A stretch of 64,000 nucleotides of DNA from Amycolatopsis sp. EV170708-02-1 (GTDB lineage: Bacteria; Actinomycetota; Actinomycetes; Mycobacteriales; Pseudonocardiaceae), in NCBI RefSeq assembly GCF_022479115.1, contig NZ_CP092497.1:5270001-5334000 (forward strand), read 5' to 3'. Position 1 is the stretch's first letter; each line of letters opens with the position of its first letter. Shown in pieces: positions 26,263 through 35,647 of this stretch. The position numbers and the translations under genes were made by a program. The notes beneath the pieces were generated by a model that saw nothing but the letters and a program-made list of their open reading frames with translations, ran no database searches and had not been told where the DNA came from.

Positions 26263-28518
26263 GTGAGCAGGAGCGACCATTCCAGAAGGCGACTCGAAAA
26301 CCAGGCCCGGCAAGCGCTCGAGAGAACCTTCACCGGTCTGGACTCGCTACAACGCAACGTGCTCACCGCCTTGCTCAGCCGGACCGGCACGGGCTGGCGG
26401 CTCCTGGTCAAGGCGGCGCTGCCGTCGGGCGACAGCCGGAGCGCGGACGCCTTCCTGATCGGGCATACCGGCGTTTTCGCTCTCGTGATCTCGGACAAGG
26501 GACCCGACCTCGAAACCGCGAACCAGATCCTGCGCCATGCGAAAGAGCGTTTCGCCGGGATCCCCGGGCCACCGGGCCGTTCCCTTGCCGAGAGCGCCAT
26601 CCATCTCGCGGTGATCGGCCCGGGCGCGGGCGATCCCCGCAAGGACGGCGTCCACTGGTCGCTGACCGAGTCGAGCCTCGACCGGATCTTCCGGCGGGAC
26701 GCGCTCCATCTCGACAAACGGTTGGTCGCCGTCATCGCGGAGCAGGCGGAGCGACGGCTGCGCGGGTACCGGCCCTTGGCGGTCCAGCAGCCGGACCGCG
26801 ATCCGGGCACGGCGGGATTGCTGGACGCCACCGAGCTGATCGAAGACCAGCTCGGTGCGGCTCAGCGACGACCGTTCGATTCGTGGCTCACCTTCCTGCA
26901 TCCGCAGCAGAACGCGATCGTCAAACGGGACTACTCGGGACCGGCGCGGATCAGCGGCCCGGCGGGGACCGGCAAGACGGTCGTCGCCCTCCACCGGCTC
27001 AGGCATCTGGCGCGGCTCAGCACGGGGCCGCTGCTGTTCACCACCTACGTCCACTCGCTGCCCTCGGTGATCAAGACGGCCTTCGACCGGCTCGCCCCCG
27101 AGCTGGACGGTCGCGTCGAATTCACGAACCTGCACGCCTGGGTCCGCCGTTTCCTCGCCGAGCGAAACGTGCCCGTGCAGGTGGACCGACGCAAGATCGA
27201 CACCGCCTTCGGCTTCGCGTGGATGGCCCACCGCGAGAAGTTGCAGGTCATCGAACCCAGCGTCGACTACTGGCGCACGGAACTGGACCGGGTGATCAAA
27301 GGCCGAGGGATCACGACGCTTCCCGGGTATGTCGCGGTGCAACGGCGCGGACGCGTCCTGCGGCTCGACGCGAGCCAGAAAGCGCACGTCTGGGACCTCT
27401 ATACGCACTACCAGCGAGGGCTGGCCGAAAGGGAGGTGCACGACTACAACGACCTGATCGAACTCGGCCGCGCCGAGCTCGCGAAGCGGCCGCTCGAAAC
27501 GCCGTACGCGGGAGTCGTCGTCGACGAGGTGCAGGACATCCCGCTGTGCGGGCTGCGGCTGCTGCGCGACCTGGCCGGTGACGGCCCGAACCGGCTGCTT
27601 CTGGTCGGCGACGGTCAACAGCAGGTCTACCCCGGCGGCTGGCGGCTGTCCGACGCCGGCATCCCCGTCCAGGGCCGCGGCGAGATCCTGAAGGTGAACT
27701 ACCGCAACCGTGCCGAGGTCCTGGGTTTCGCACGGCGTTTCGACGCGACGAACCGGGTCGACGATCTCGACGGCGCAGACGGGGTCGCCCTTCACGCGGC
27801 CGAGTCCGCCAGTGAGGGCGGCACGACCGAGACCTGGCGCGGCACCTCCGGAGAACTGCCCGGCGCGCTGGTCGAAGCGGTCCGGAAGCTGCCGGTGCGC
27901 CGTGACCATTCGGCGCTGATCGTCTTCCACCACAAGGATCTCGGCCGATGTGTCGAGATCCTGCGCGCGGCGGGGATCCCCACGCTGGCACTGGAGCATT
28001 ACACCGGCGCGACCGACGGCAAGCTCAAGGTCGGCACCGTGCACCGGGCGAAGGGGCTGGACTTCGAGGCCGTGCTGGTGCTGGAGAACACCCACGAGAG
28101 CGTGACCGGCAGCCAGGCCGAAGAGGAACGCCGCGAGCTGCGCGGCAGGCAGCATCTCGTGGCGGCGACGCGGGCTCGCGACTTCCTCTGGTGGGGCGTG
28201 CTCGACGACACCGCGCCCGAACAGAAGCCCGTGGAAGCCGAAGAGGACTGCGTCCACGACATGCCGATCTCTTGGTGCTCGCTGTGCCGTAAGCCGCCGC
28301 CGAACGTCCTCTCCCACGGCTACCGGACCTCCGGGGGAAACGCGTATCACAACGACCCGGACTGCACTTGGCTGCGCAAAGGCCAGGGACGCGCGCACCG
28401 GCAGGGTATGAACGTCCACGACGTCACACGTCTCGCCTGGGGTTCCGTCGCCCCGGGCGAACTCGAACCGTGCGAGTTCTGCTGCAGTCCACAATGGATG
28501 CGACGGCACGGCCACTGA
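26263..28518 (+). CDS. UvrD/Rep-like superfamily I helicase with N-terminal NERD-like region and Cys-rich tail
   Basis: 751 aa. Walker A GPAGTGKT at 232-239; Walker B VVVDEVQD near 418-425; motif III LLLVGDGQQQVY; motif IV/V VNYRNR and VGTVHRAKGLDFEAVLV; motif VI LVAATRARDFLWW. About 230 residues precede the ATPase and resemble a nuclease-related (NERD-type) fold in layout (ADAFLIGHTGVFALVISD), but the lysine of the nuclease motif is not clear. The C-terminus carries CVHDMPISWCSLCRKPP and later CTWL and CEFCC, probably one or two zinc sites. A cytosolic DNA helicase or repair protein, not the housekeeping PcrA/UvrD. A small HhH protein gene follows by 14 bp. Confidence 0.85.
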   Translation: MSRSDHSRRRLENQARQALERTFTGLDSLQRNVLTALLSRTGTGWRLLVKAALPSGDSRSADAFLIGHTGVFALVISDKGPDLETANQILRHAKERFAGIPGPPGRSLAESAIHLAVIGPGAGDPRKDGVHWSLTESSLDRIFRRDALHLDKRLVAVIAEQAERRLRGYRPLAVQQPDRDPGTAGLLDATELIEDQLGAAQRRPFDSWLTFLHPQQNAIVKRDYSGPARISGPAGTGKTVVALHRLRHLARLSTGPLLFTTYVHSLPSVIKTAFDRLAPELDGRVEFTNLHAWVRRFLAERNVPVQVDRRKIDTAFGFAWMAHREKLQVIEPSVDYWRTELDRVIKGRGITTLPGYVAVQRRGRVLRLDASQKAHVWDLYTHYQRGLAEREVHDYNDLIELGRAELAKRPLETPYAGVVVDEVQDIPLCGLRLLRDLAGDGPNRLLLVGDGQQQVYPGGWRLSDAGIPVQGRGEILKVNYRNRAEVLGFARRFDATNRVDDLDGADGVALHAAESASEGGTTETWRGTSGELPGALVEAVRKLPVRRDHSALIVFHHKDLGRCVEILRAAGIPTLALEHYTGATDGKLKVGTVHRAKGLDFEAVLVLENTHESVTGSQAEEERRELRGRQHLVAATRARDFLWWGVLDDTAPEQKPVEAEEDCVHDMPISWCSLCRKPPPNVLSHGYRTSGGNAYHNDPDCTWLRKGQGRAHRQGMNVHDVTRLAWGSVAPGELEPCEFCCSPQWMRRHGH

Positions 28519-28532
28519 CCGAAGAGGACCTC

Positions 28533-28736
28533 ATGGACGAACAGACCGATCTGCCGCCCGGCATCGGCAAACCGGCGACACGCGCCTTCACCGGCGCCGG
28601 CTACACGCGGCTGGAGCACTTCACCCGCGCCACCGAAGCCGAGCTCGCGAGCCTGCACGGCGTCGGTCCCAAAGCGCTCCGCATCATCCGCGAAGCCCTG
28701 GAAACGCGAGGTAAGACATTCAAACCCACCGACTAA
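28533..28736 (+). CDS. Small helix-hairpin-helix DNA-binding protein
   Basis: 67 aa. I chose the ATG at 28533 because of the GAAGAGGA ribosome site; the frame is open further upstream inside the helicase gene. The sequence LPPGIGKPATRAFTGAGYTRLEHFTRATEAELASLHGVGPKALRIIREALETRG contains two helix-hairpin-helix units, the second with the GVGPKAL hairpin that contacts the DNA backbone. It follows the helicase gene by 14 bp and may be its DNA-binding partner. A short AT stretch with a T run follows the stop. Confidence 0.8.
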   Translation: MDEQTDLPPGIGKPATRAFTGAGYTRLEHFTRATEAELASLHGVGPKALRIIREALETRGKTFKPTD

Positions 28737-28808
28737 TTTTTTTGTCTTGACAACTCGAACCTTCGGCCGGTTGACTGAGCGCAGCACACTGACCGAAGGG
28801 ATCCAGTC

Positions 28809-29186
28809 ATGGCCAAGTTCGCGAACGTCGACGACTACATCGCCGCTCTGCCCGAGAACCTGCGTGAAGTCGCCATCGCGCTCCGGCCGATCGTCAACGC
28901 CGCTCTGCCCGGCTCCATCGAGGCGATGTACCACGCCTCCCCGACCTGGAGCGCCGGCGAAGCCGTCGGCAAGAACCTCGTCTGCCTGATGAAGGCGTAC
29001 TCGTCGTACGTCACCTTCGCGCTCTGGAAGGGGCAGCTCGTCGACGACGAGTCCGGCAGGCTGGAGCCGAGCGCGCGGGAGATGGCGCACGTCAAGCTGC
29101 GCTCGGTCGGCGACATCGACGCGGACCTGTTCACCGGATGGCTCAAGCAGGCCCGAGACCTCGAAAGCGCCTCGGCGGCGCGATGA
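28809..29186 (+). CDS. DUF1801 domain protein
   Basis: 125 aa. The YdhG/YjbR-like DUF1801 fold is recognisable from NVDDYIAALPENLREVAIALRPIVNAALPGSIEAMYHASPTWS and the later YVTFALWKGQLV. Small cytosolic proteins of unknown activity, sometimes linked to stress responses. ATG start; 13 bp before the YchJ-like gene, so probably a two-gene unit. Confidence 0.85.
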   Translation: MAKFANVDDYIAALPENLREVAIALRPIVNAALPGSIEAMYHASPTWSAGEAVGKNLVCLMKAYSSYVTFALWKGQLVDDESGRLEPSAREMAHVKLRSVGDIDADLFTGWLKQARDLESASAAR

Positions 29187-29199
29187 CACAATCGACGAC

Positions 29200-29592
29200 G
29201 TGCCTGTGATCACCGACGATTCCCGTTGCCCCTGCGGTCTCGGCGAGCCCTACGGCGTCTGCTGCGGCCGCTTCCACCGGGGCGCCGCGACCGCGCCGAC
29301 CGCCGAACTCCTGATGCGGTCGCGGTTCAGCGCGTTCGCCGTCGGCGACACCGCGTACCTCACGAAGACCTGGCATCCGAAGACCCGGCCCGCCGATCTC
29401 GAACTCGACCCCGGGCAGCGCTGGACGTTCTTGGAGATCCTCGGCAAGACCGGCGGCGGACCGCTGGAGAACGAGGGCACCGTGGAGTTCCGGGCTCACT
29501 ACCGCCAGGATCGCCGGGCGGACAACATGCACGAGAACAGCCGCTTCGTCCGCGTCGACGGGCAGTGGAGCTACGTGGCCCCCGTCGGCTGA
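29200..29592 (+). CDS. YchJ family protein (UPF0225) with SEC-C zinc motif
   Basis: 130 aa, GTG start. The N-terminal CPCGLGEPYGVCCGRFH is the SEC-C-type Cys/His zinc motif. It is followed by the NTF2-like core: LMRSRFSAFAVGDTAYLTKTWHPKTRP, then FRAHY and HENSRFVRVDGQWSYV. Full length for the family. Function not established; cytosolic. Confidence 0.9.
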   Translation: MPVITDDSRCPCGLGEPYGVCCGRFHRGAATAPTAELLMRSRFSAFAVGDTAYLTKTWHPKTRPADLELDPGQRWTFLEILGKTGGGPLENEGTVEFRAHYRQDRRADNMHENSRFVRVDGQWSYVAPVG

Positions 29593-29653
29593 CGAACCCG
29601 GTGCAAGGGTCTGTTCCCCGCGCGACGTGACGGCTACTATCTCCCCCAACATT

Positions 29654-29672
29654 GTTAGGGAACTTTCTTAAC
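29654..29672 (+). promoter_or_regulatory. Imperfect palindromic operator upstream of csxA
   Basis: GTTAGGGAACTTTCTTAAC is a 19-bp inverted repeat with seven of nine positions pairing around a central C, 45 bp before the GTG start of csxA. Its form recalls operators of the ROK-family repressor CsnR found upstream of chitosanase genes, as I remember them. No ROK gene is in the window. Confidence 0.55.
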
Positions 29673-29717
29673 GATTTCCGCCCAGGTCCGCCGCCGTGTG
29701 CCCGAGGAGGCGCGCTC

Positions 29718-32700
29718 GTGAGTTTTCGGCAGAAGAGAACCCGGATCCCCTTACTGGCCATGACCGTCACCGCGCTGGCCGCCGCGGTCTGCGGGGTGAC
29801 CACCGCCCCCGCCGCCACCGGCGCGGAGGTGGCCGTCGGCGCCGCCGCGGGCGACGCCACCCCGATCCCCGGTTTCGTGATCCAGTCTTCGGCGCAGGTC
29901 AGCGACGATTCGGCGGTGTCGAAGCCGGGCTTCCCCACCGCCGGCTGGTATCCCGTCTCGTCGCGTTCGACGGTCTATGCCGGATTGCTGCAGAACGGCA
30001 AGTACGCCGACCCGTTCTACTCGACGAACATGAAGAACGTCCCGACGGCGCAGTTCTCGGTGCCGTGGTGGTACCGCACCGATCTGAACGTCGACGACAC
30101 CTCGAAGCGCACGTACCTCGACTTCAGCGGCGTGCTCTCCAAGGCCGACGTCTGGGTCAACGGCACCCGGATCGCGACGAAGGACCAGGTCAACGGCGCC
30201 TACACCCGCCACGACCTGGACATCACCGAGCACGTGCGCCAGGGCGCCAACAGCGTCGCGTTCAAGGTCTACCCCAACGACCCCAACAACGACCTCTCGA
30301 TGGGCTGGATCGACTGGGCGCAGACCCCGCCGGACCAGAACATGGGCATCGTGCGGGACGTCCTCGTCCGGCGCGGCGGCCCGGTCGCGCTGCGCAGCGC
30401 CCACGTCGTCCAGAAGCTGAACTCCGCGCTCGACCACGCCGACCTCACGGTGAAGGCCGACGTCCGCAACGACTCGGCGGACGCGGTGCAGACCACCGTC
30501 GCCGGAACGGTCGCGGGCAAGCCGGTCAGCCAGACCGTCTCGCTGGCCGCCAAGGAGCGCAAGACCGTCACCTTCCCCGTCGTCGGCCTCGACAAGCCGA
30601 ACCTGTGGTGGCCAGCCGGGATGGGCGGGCAGCACCGGTACGAACTCGACCTCACCGCGAGCGTCGGCGGCACACCGTCGGACGCCTCGAAGTCGAAGTT
30701 CGGCGTCCGCGACGTCAAGGCGCCGCTGAACTCCAGCGGCGGGCGGCAGTACAGCGTCAACGGCAAACCGCTGCTGATCCGCGGCGGCGGCTACACGCCG
30801 GACCTGTTCCTGCGCTGGAACGAGACCGCGGCGGCCGACAAGCTCAAGTACGTGCTGAACCTCGGGCTCAACACGGTCCGGCTGGAAGGCCATATCGAGC
30901 CGGACGAGTTCTTCGACCTCGCCGACGACCTCGGCGTGCTGACCATGCCCGGCTGGGAATGCTGCGACAAATGGGAAGGGCACGTCAACGGCGAGGAGAA
31001 GGGCGAGCCGTGGGTCGAGTCGGACTACCCGATCGCCAAGGCGTCGATGTTCTCCGAGGCCGAGCGCCTGCGTGACCACCCGAGCGTCATCTCGTTCCAC
31101 ATCGGCAGCGACTTCGCGCCGGACAGGCGGATCGAGCAGGGCTACCTCGACGCGATGAAGGCCGCCGACTTCACCCTCCCGGTGATCCCGTCGGCGTCGA
31201 AGCGGCCGTCCCCGATCACGGGCGCTTCCGGGATGAAGATGAACGGCCCGTACGACTACGTCCCGCCGGTCTACTGGTACGACAAGTCGCAAAAGGACCG
31301 TGGCGGGGCGTGGAGCTTCAACTCCGAGACCAGCGCGGGCGTCGACATCCCGACGATGGACACCCTGAAGCGGATGATGTCGGCCAGTGAGCTGGAAACG
31401 ATGTGGAAGGACCCGTCGGCACCCCAGTACCACCGCTCCTCGTCGACGACCTTCGCGAACCTGAAGCTGTTCGCCAACGCGCTCACCAAGCGCTACGGCG
31501 CGCCGTCGGACCTGAACGACTTCGTGCGGAAGGCGCAGCTCGCGCAGTACGAGAACGTCCGCGCCGAGTTCGAGTCGCACTCGCGCAACTACACCGACTC
31601 GACCAACCCGTCGACCGGGTTGATCTACTGGATGCTCAACAGCCCGTGGACCTCGCTGCACTGGCAGCTGTTCGACGCCTACATGGACCAGAACGGCGCC
31701 TACTACGGGGCGAAGAAGGCCAACGAGCCGCTGCACATCCAGTACTCGCACGACAATCGCTCGGTCGTGGTGATCAACCAGACGTCGAACGCGGCGAGCG
31801 GGCTGACGGCGACCACGAAGCTGTACAACCTCGACGGCACCGAGAAATACAGCAACACCAAGACCGGGCTGTCGGTCGGCGCGCTGGGCGCCAAGGCCAC
31901 CGCGGTCACCGTCCCGGCGGTGAGCGGGCTGTCGAGCACTTACCTCGCGAAGCTGGTGCTCACCGACTCGTCCGGCAAGGAGGTCAGCCGGAACGTGTAC
32001 TGGCTCTCCACCAAGGCCGACACGCTGAACTGGGGCGGCAGCGACTGGTACTACACGCCTCAGTCGGGTTACGCCGATCTGACCGGGCTGAAGAACCTCG
32101 GCCAGTCCGCCGTCGGCGCGACGGCGAAGTCGGTCGCCGGCGCCGACGGCACCACCACGACCACCGTGACGCTGAAGAACACCTCGGGCGGCAAGCTCCC
32201 GGCGTTCTACGTCGACTCGAAGGTCGTGGACGCCGCGGGCAAGCCGGTGCTCCCGGTGGAGTGGAACGACAACGCGGTGAGCCTCTGGCCGGGTGAAACG
32301 ACCACGCTGACCGCGAAGTACCGCACGGCCGACCTCAAGGGCTCCAAGCCTTCGGTGCGGGTCTCGGGCTGGAACACCGGGACGCAGACCGTTCCTGCCG
32401 ACGGCTCCGGGCCGAGCAACCCGGTCGACTACCAGGCCGAGGACGCGGCGATCGACCAGGGCGCGGTGGAGTCCAACCACGCCGGGTTCACCGGCACCGG
32501 GTTCGTCAACTACGACAACGTGGCGGGCAGCTCGGTCGAGTGGACGGTGAACGTGCCGTCCGCGGGTACCTACGACGTGGTCGTCCGGTACGCCAACGGG
32601 ACGACGGCGAGCCGGCCGCTGGACTTCTCCGTCAACGGCTCGATCAGCGCGTCCGGTGTCGGCTTCGGTGGCACCGGGGCCTGGCCGAACTGGACGACGA

Positions 32701-32798
32701 GAACCGTCAAGGTGACGTTGGCGGCGGGAGTGAACAAGATCAAGGCGGTCGCCACCACGGCGAACGGCGGCCCCAACATCGACAAGATCACCCTCTGA
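29718..32798 (+). CDS. csxA: Secreted exo-beta-D-glucosaminidase (GH2) with C-terminal CBM35
   Basis: 1026 aa from the GTG at 29718, which has AGGAGG 9 bp upstream. Signal peptide about 1-36 (RQKR, hydrophobic core, APAATGA). GH2 layout: jelly-roll sugar-binding domain, immunoglobulin-like domain, then the TIM barrel. The acid is D465 in FHIGSDFAP and the nucleophile E537 in NSETSAG. A. orientalis CsxA uses D469 and E541, a uniform four-residue offset. Two beta domains and a CBM35 (about 895-1026, VDYQAEDAAIDQG...) complete it. It removes glucosamine from chitosan oligomer ends outside the cell. Likely induced by chitosan through the upstream operator. Confidence 0.92.
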   Translation: MSFRQKRTRIPLLAMTVTALAAAVCGVTTAPAATGAEVAVGAAAGDATPIPGFVIQSSAQVSDDSAVSKPGFPTAGWYPVSSRSTVYAGLLQNGKYADPFYSTNMKNVPTAQFSVPWWYRTDLNVDDTSKRTYLDFSGVLSKADVWVNGTRIATKDQVNGAYTRHDLDITEHVRQGANSVAFKVYPNDPNNDLSMGWIDWAQTPPDQNMGIVRDVLVRRGGPVALRSAHVVQKLNSALDHADLTVKADVRNDSADAVQTTVAGTVAGKPVSQTVSLAAKERKTVTFPVVGLDKPNLWWPAGMGGQHRYELDLTASVGGTPSDASKSKFGVRDVKAPLNSSGGRQYSVNGKPLLIRGGGYTPDLFLRWNETAAADKLKYVLNLGLNTVRLEGHIEPDEFFDLADDLGVLTMPGWECCDKWEGHVNGEEKGEPWVESDYPIAKASMFSEAERLRDHPSVISFHIGSDFAPDRRIEQGYLDAMKAADFTLPVIPSASKRPSPITGASGMKMNGPYDYVPPVYWYDKSQKDRGGAWSFNSETSAGVDIPTMDTLKRMMSASELETMWKDPSAPQYHRSSSTTFANLKLFANALTKRYGAPSDLNDFVRKAQLAQYENVRAEFESHSRNYTDSTNPSTGLIYWMLNSPWTSLHWQLFDAYMDQNGAYYGAKKANEPLHIQYSHDNRSVVVINQTSNAASGLTATTKLYNLDGTEKYSNTKTGLSVGALGAKATAVTVPAVSGLSSTYLAKLVLTDSSGKEVSRNVYWLSTKADTLNWGGSDWYYTPQSGYADLTGLKNLGQSAVGATAKSVAGADGTTTTTVTLKNTSGGKLPAFYVDSKVVDAAGKPVLPVEWNDNAVSLWPGETTTLTAKYRTADLKGSKPSVRVSGWNTGTQTVPADGSGPSNPVDYQAEDAAIDQGAVESNHAGFTGTGFVNYDNVAGSSVEWTVNVPSAGTYDVVVRYANGTTASRPLDFSVNGSISASGVGFGGTGAWPNWTTRTVKVTLAAGVNKIKAVATTANGGPNIDKITL

Positions 32799-32813
32799 CC
32801 GCGGGAGTCGCCC

Positions 32814-32847
32814 GAGGCCCCCTTCGCCGCCCGGCGGAGGGGGCCTC
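32814..32847 (+). terminator. Hairpin terminator of csxA
   Basis: A 16-bp stem (GAGGCCCCCTTCGCCG with CGGCGGAGGGGGCCTC, one T-G pair) and a tiny loop, 15 bp after the csxA stop. A short T-rich stretch follows. Confidence 0.8.
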
Positions 32848-32876
32848 TTCCGTCGGGCGTGGGTTACGCTTTCCGG

Positions 32877-33320
32877 GTGACCGGCAAACCCGACCCGCGC
32901 CTGCGGGACCTCGCGATGCTGCGCCGTGTCCGCGACCGGATCGATCGCGACTACGCGCAGCCCCTGGACGTCGAAGCGCTGGCCCGCGGCGTGCACGTCT
33001 CCGCCGGTCACCTCAGCCGCGAATTCCGCGCCGCGTACGGCGAATCGCCGTACAGCTACCTGATGACCCGCCGGATCGAGCGGGCCATGATGTTGCTGCG
33101 GCGCGGGGACATGTCGGTCACCGAAGTGTGCTTCGACGTCGGTTTCTCGTCGCTGGGCACGTTCAGCACGCGCTTCTCCGAACTGGTCGGCATCTCGCCG
33201 AGCGCGTACCGCAAGCAGGCGGCGGAAGACGGGCGGGGCATGCCCGGCTGCGTCGTCAAACAGGTCATGCGACCGATCAGGAATCGAGAAGCGGCCCCGC
33301 CGCGCGCCGACCTACCTTGA
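32877..33320 (+). CDS. AraC family regulator, HTH domain only
   Basis: 147 aa from the GTG at 32877 (32859 is an alternative). Almost the whole protein is the AraC double HTH: LRRVRDRIDRDYAQPLDVEALARGVHVSAGHLSREFRAAYGESPYSYLMTRRIERAMMLLRRGDMSVTEVCFDVGFSSLGTFSTRFSELVGISPSAYR. No ligand domain. It sits 5 bp before a VOC-fold gene, a common pairing in actinobacteria, and probably controls that gene. Confidence 0.88.
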   Translation: MTGKPDPRLRDLAMLRRVRDRIDRDYAQPLDVEALARGVHVSAGHLSREFRAAYGESPYSYLMTRRIERAMMLLRRGDMSVTEVCFDVGFSSLGTFSTRFSELVGISPSAYRKQAAEDGRGMPGCVVKQVMRPIRNREAAPPRADLP

Positions 33321-33325
33321 GGCGT

Positions 33326-33721
33326 ATGACCCTCTCGATTCAGGCGTCCTACCTTCCCGCAGACGATCTCGAGGCTTCGGTCTCCTTCTATCGCGACATC
33401 CTGGGCTTCGAAGTGCGCGACCGGGGCCCGCTCCAGGCCACGGTCGGCCCGCCGGGGCAGCCGGAGACGTCGCTCCTGCTCCGGCCGCTCGCCGCCGATC
33501 CGGGGCTCACCGACGAAGAACGCGCCACGATCGCCGAACTGATGGCCAAGGGCGTCCACGGGATCATCGTGCTGTCCACCCCGGACCTGATCGGGACCTT
33601 CGACCGGATCCAGGCGAAGGGCGCGGACGTCGTCCAAGAACCGATGAAGCAGTCCTGGGGCGCTTTCGACTGCTCTTTCCGCGACCCGGCGGGCAATTTG
33701 GTGCGGTTCGAGGAGCGGTAG
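33326..33721 (+). CDS. VOC-fold (glyoxalase/dioxygenase superfamily) protein
   Basis: 131 aa, ATG at 33326. Paired beta-alpha-beta-beta-beta modules: SYLPADDLEASVSFYRDILGFEVRDRG and GTFDRIQAKGADVVQEPMKQSWGAFDCSFRDPAGNLVRFEE. The closing FRDPAGNLVRFEE is the usual metal-ligand strand. Function could be glyoxalase-type or antibiotic binding. Co-transcribed with the AraC gene. Confidence 0.88.
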   Translation: MTLSIQASYLPADDLEASVSFYRDILGFEVRDRGPLQATVGPPGQPETSLLLRPLAADPGLTDEERATIAELMAKGVHGIIVLSTPDLIGTFDRIQAKGADVVQEPMKQSWGAFDCSFRDPAGNLVRFEER

Positions 33722-33755
33722 CCCGGCCTCGGTGCGCGCACTCTGACGCTCCCGG

Positions 33756-35629
33756 GTGATGATGAGCGGCGTGGAGATCGCGGTAGAACTCGTGGCATTG
33801 GTGGTGGCCGTCCTCCTGGTCACCGCCGCGGCGCGGAAACTCGACTGGTCGGCGCCGCTGTGCCTGATCGCGGTCGGGGTCGTCGCCTCGTACGTGCCGG
33901 GCGTCCCGGAGTACGAACTGGATCCGGAGGTCGTGCTGCTGGGGCTGTTGCCCCCGCTGCTGTACGCCACCGCGATCCGCACGTCGCTCATCGACTTCCG
34001 CCGCAACCGCGGGCCGATCCTGCTGTTGTCGGTGGGGCTCGTCATCTTCACCACGGCCGCGGTCGGGGTCGTGGCGTGGCTGGTGATCCCCGGTCTGCCG
34101 CTGGCCGCCGGGCTCGCGATCGGCGCCGTGGTCGCGCCGCCGGACGCGGTCGCGGCCACCGCCGTCGCCCGCAAGGTCGGGATGCCGCGCAAGCTGACCC
34201 GGCTGCTGGAGGGCGAAAGCCTGTTCAACGACGCGGCCGCGCTGGTCGCGTTGCGGACCGCCATCGCGGCCATCGCCGGTTCGGTGAGCCTGCTGCAGGT
34301 CGGCGGCGATTTCCTGCTGGCCGCGGCGGCGGGCTGGTGATCGGGTTCGCCGTCGGCGCGCTCGCCGCGCTGATCCGCACCCGCCTCGAAGACCCGGTCA
34401 CCGACACCGCGCTTTCGCTGGTGGTCCCGTTCGTCGCCTATCTGGCCGCCGAAGCGATCCACGGTTCCGGCGTGATCGCCGTGGTCGTCGCGGGGCTGAT
34501 CCTCGGGCACAAGGCGCCGAGCATGCTTTCGGGTCGCTCGCGGCTGGCCAGCAGGCTGAACTGGCAGACCATCCAGTTCCTGCTGGAGAACATCGTCTTC
34601 CTGCTGATCGGGCTCCAGGTCCGCCGGATCATGACCGAGGTCGGCGACAGCGGGCTGACCGCGCTGGAACTGGTGCTGATCTGTGCCGCCACCCTGGCCG
34701 CGACCATCGTCACGCGAATCATCTGGATGGCGGGGATCGGCCTGGCGCGCCGCGTGTTCCGCCGTCACGCCTGGCCGTGGCGGTACTCGGCCGTGATCGC
34801 CTGGGCGGGGATGCGCGGCGTCGTCACGCTCGCGGCGGCGTTCGTGCTGCCCGCGGACACCCCGCAGCGGGCCGTGCTCGTGCTGGTCGCGTTCGTGGTG
34901 GTGGCGGGAACGCTGCTGTTGCACGGGACGACGTTGCCGGTGCTGGTCCGCCGCCTGAAACTGCCGCCGCCCGATCCGGCCGAGGACGCGCTGCAGGAGG
35001 CGGCCGTGCTCCACGACATGACCAGGGCAGCGCTCGAAGAACTGGAGAAGATCCGGACCCCCGAGGACCCGGACGACATCGTCGAACGCCTGCGCAGCCG
35101 GCTCCAGCACCGATCGGACTCGGCCTGGGAGGAACTCGGCAGGCAGAGTGCGCTGTCCGAGACACCGAGCGACGCGTATCGGCGGCTGCGGCTGCGGCTG
35201 CTCGAAGTCGAACGGGAGAAGTTCCTGGAGGCGCGTGACTCCGGGATGGCCGATGATGATGTCCTGCGCCGGATCCTCGACCGCCTCGACATCGAGGAAT
35301 CCATGCTGGACAGGGAGGAGGAGACCGTGCCGGACTCCGATCGGGAACTGCGCACCCCCGCCGCGACGGCGGGATCCTGCAAACATCTGACCAAGAACTG
35401 GCCGTCGGTCGAACCCAGCTCCCCGGACGTCTGCGCCGTCTGCGTCGAGAACGGGATGACCTGGGTGCACCTGCGCGAATGCGTCAAATGCGGGAACGTC
35501 GCCTGCTGCGATTCCTCACCGGGCAAGCACGCGACCGAGCATTTCCACGACACCCTGCACCCGGTGATGCGCAGCCACGAGCCCGGCGAGACCTGGCGCT
35601 GGTGTTTCGTGGACAAACAGCTCGGCTAG
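33756..35629 (+). pseudogene. Na+/H+ antiporter (CPA1/NhaP) with C-terminal UBP zinc finger, frame-disrupted
   Basis: The first frame encodes helices to residue 193 (LVALVVAVLLVTAAARKL..., GAVVAPPDAVAATAVARKVGMPRKLTRLLEGESLFNDAAALV), including the antiporter motif with Asp and the GESLFNDAAALV helix. It then stops within GCGGCGGCGGG at 34322-34334. One base lower, the frame continues LVIGFAVGALAALIRTRLEDPVTDTALSLVVPFVAYL to 35629. The restored protein would be 624 aa. A coiled region (about 420-530) leads to a UBP-type zinc finger: CKHLTKNWP...CAVCVENGMTWVHLRECVKCGNVACCDSSPGKHATEHFHDTLHPVM. One missing base in a GC run explains the break; programmed frameshifting is unlikely. Confidence 0.85.
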
Positions 35630-35647
35630 CTCGGTAGGGTCCGGGGT

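Noticed and set aside
29751..33011. Open frame of 1086 codons antisense to csxA
   Set aside because: Same artefact of high third-position GC; no start signal or recognisable sequence.
34322..34334. Programmed ribosomal frameshift in the antiporter
   Set aside because: No slippery heptamer with a downstream pseudoknot is evident, and three other genes show the same type of lesion, so a dropped base is simpler.
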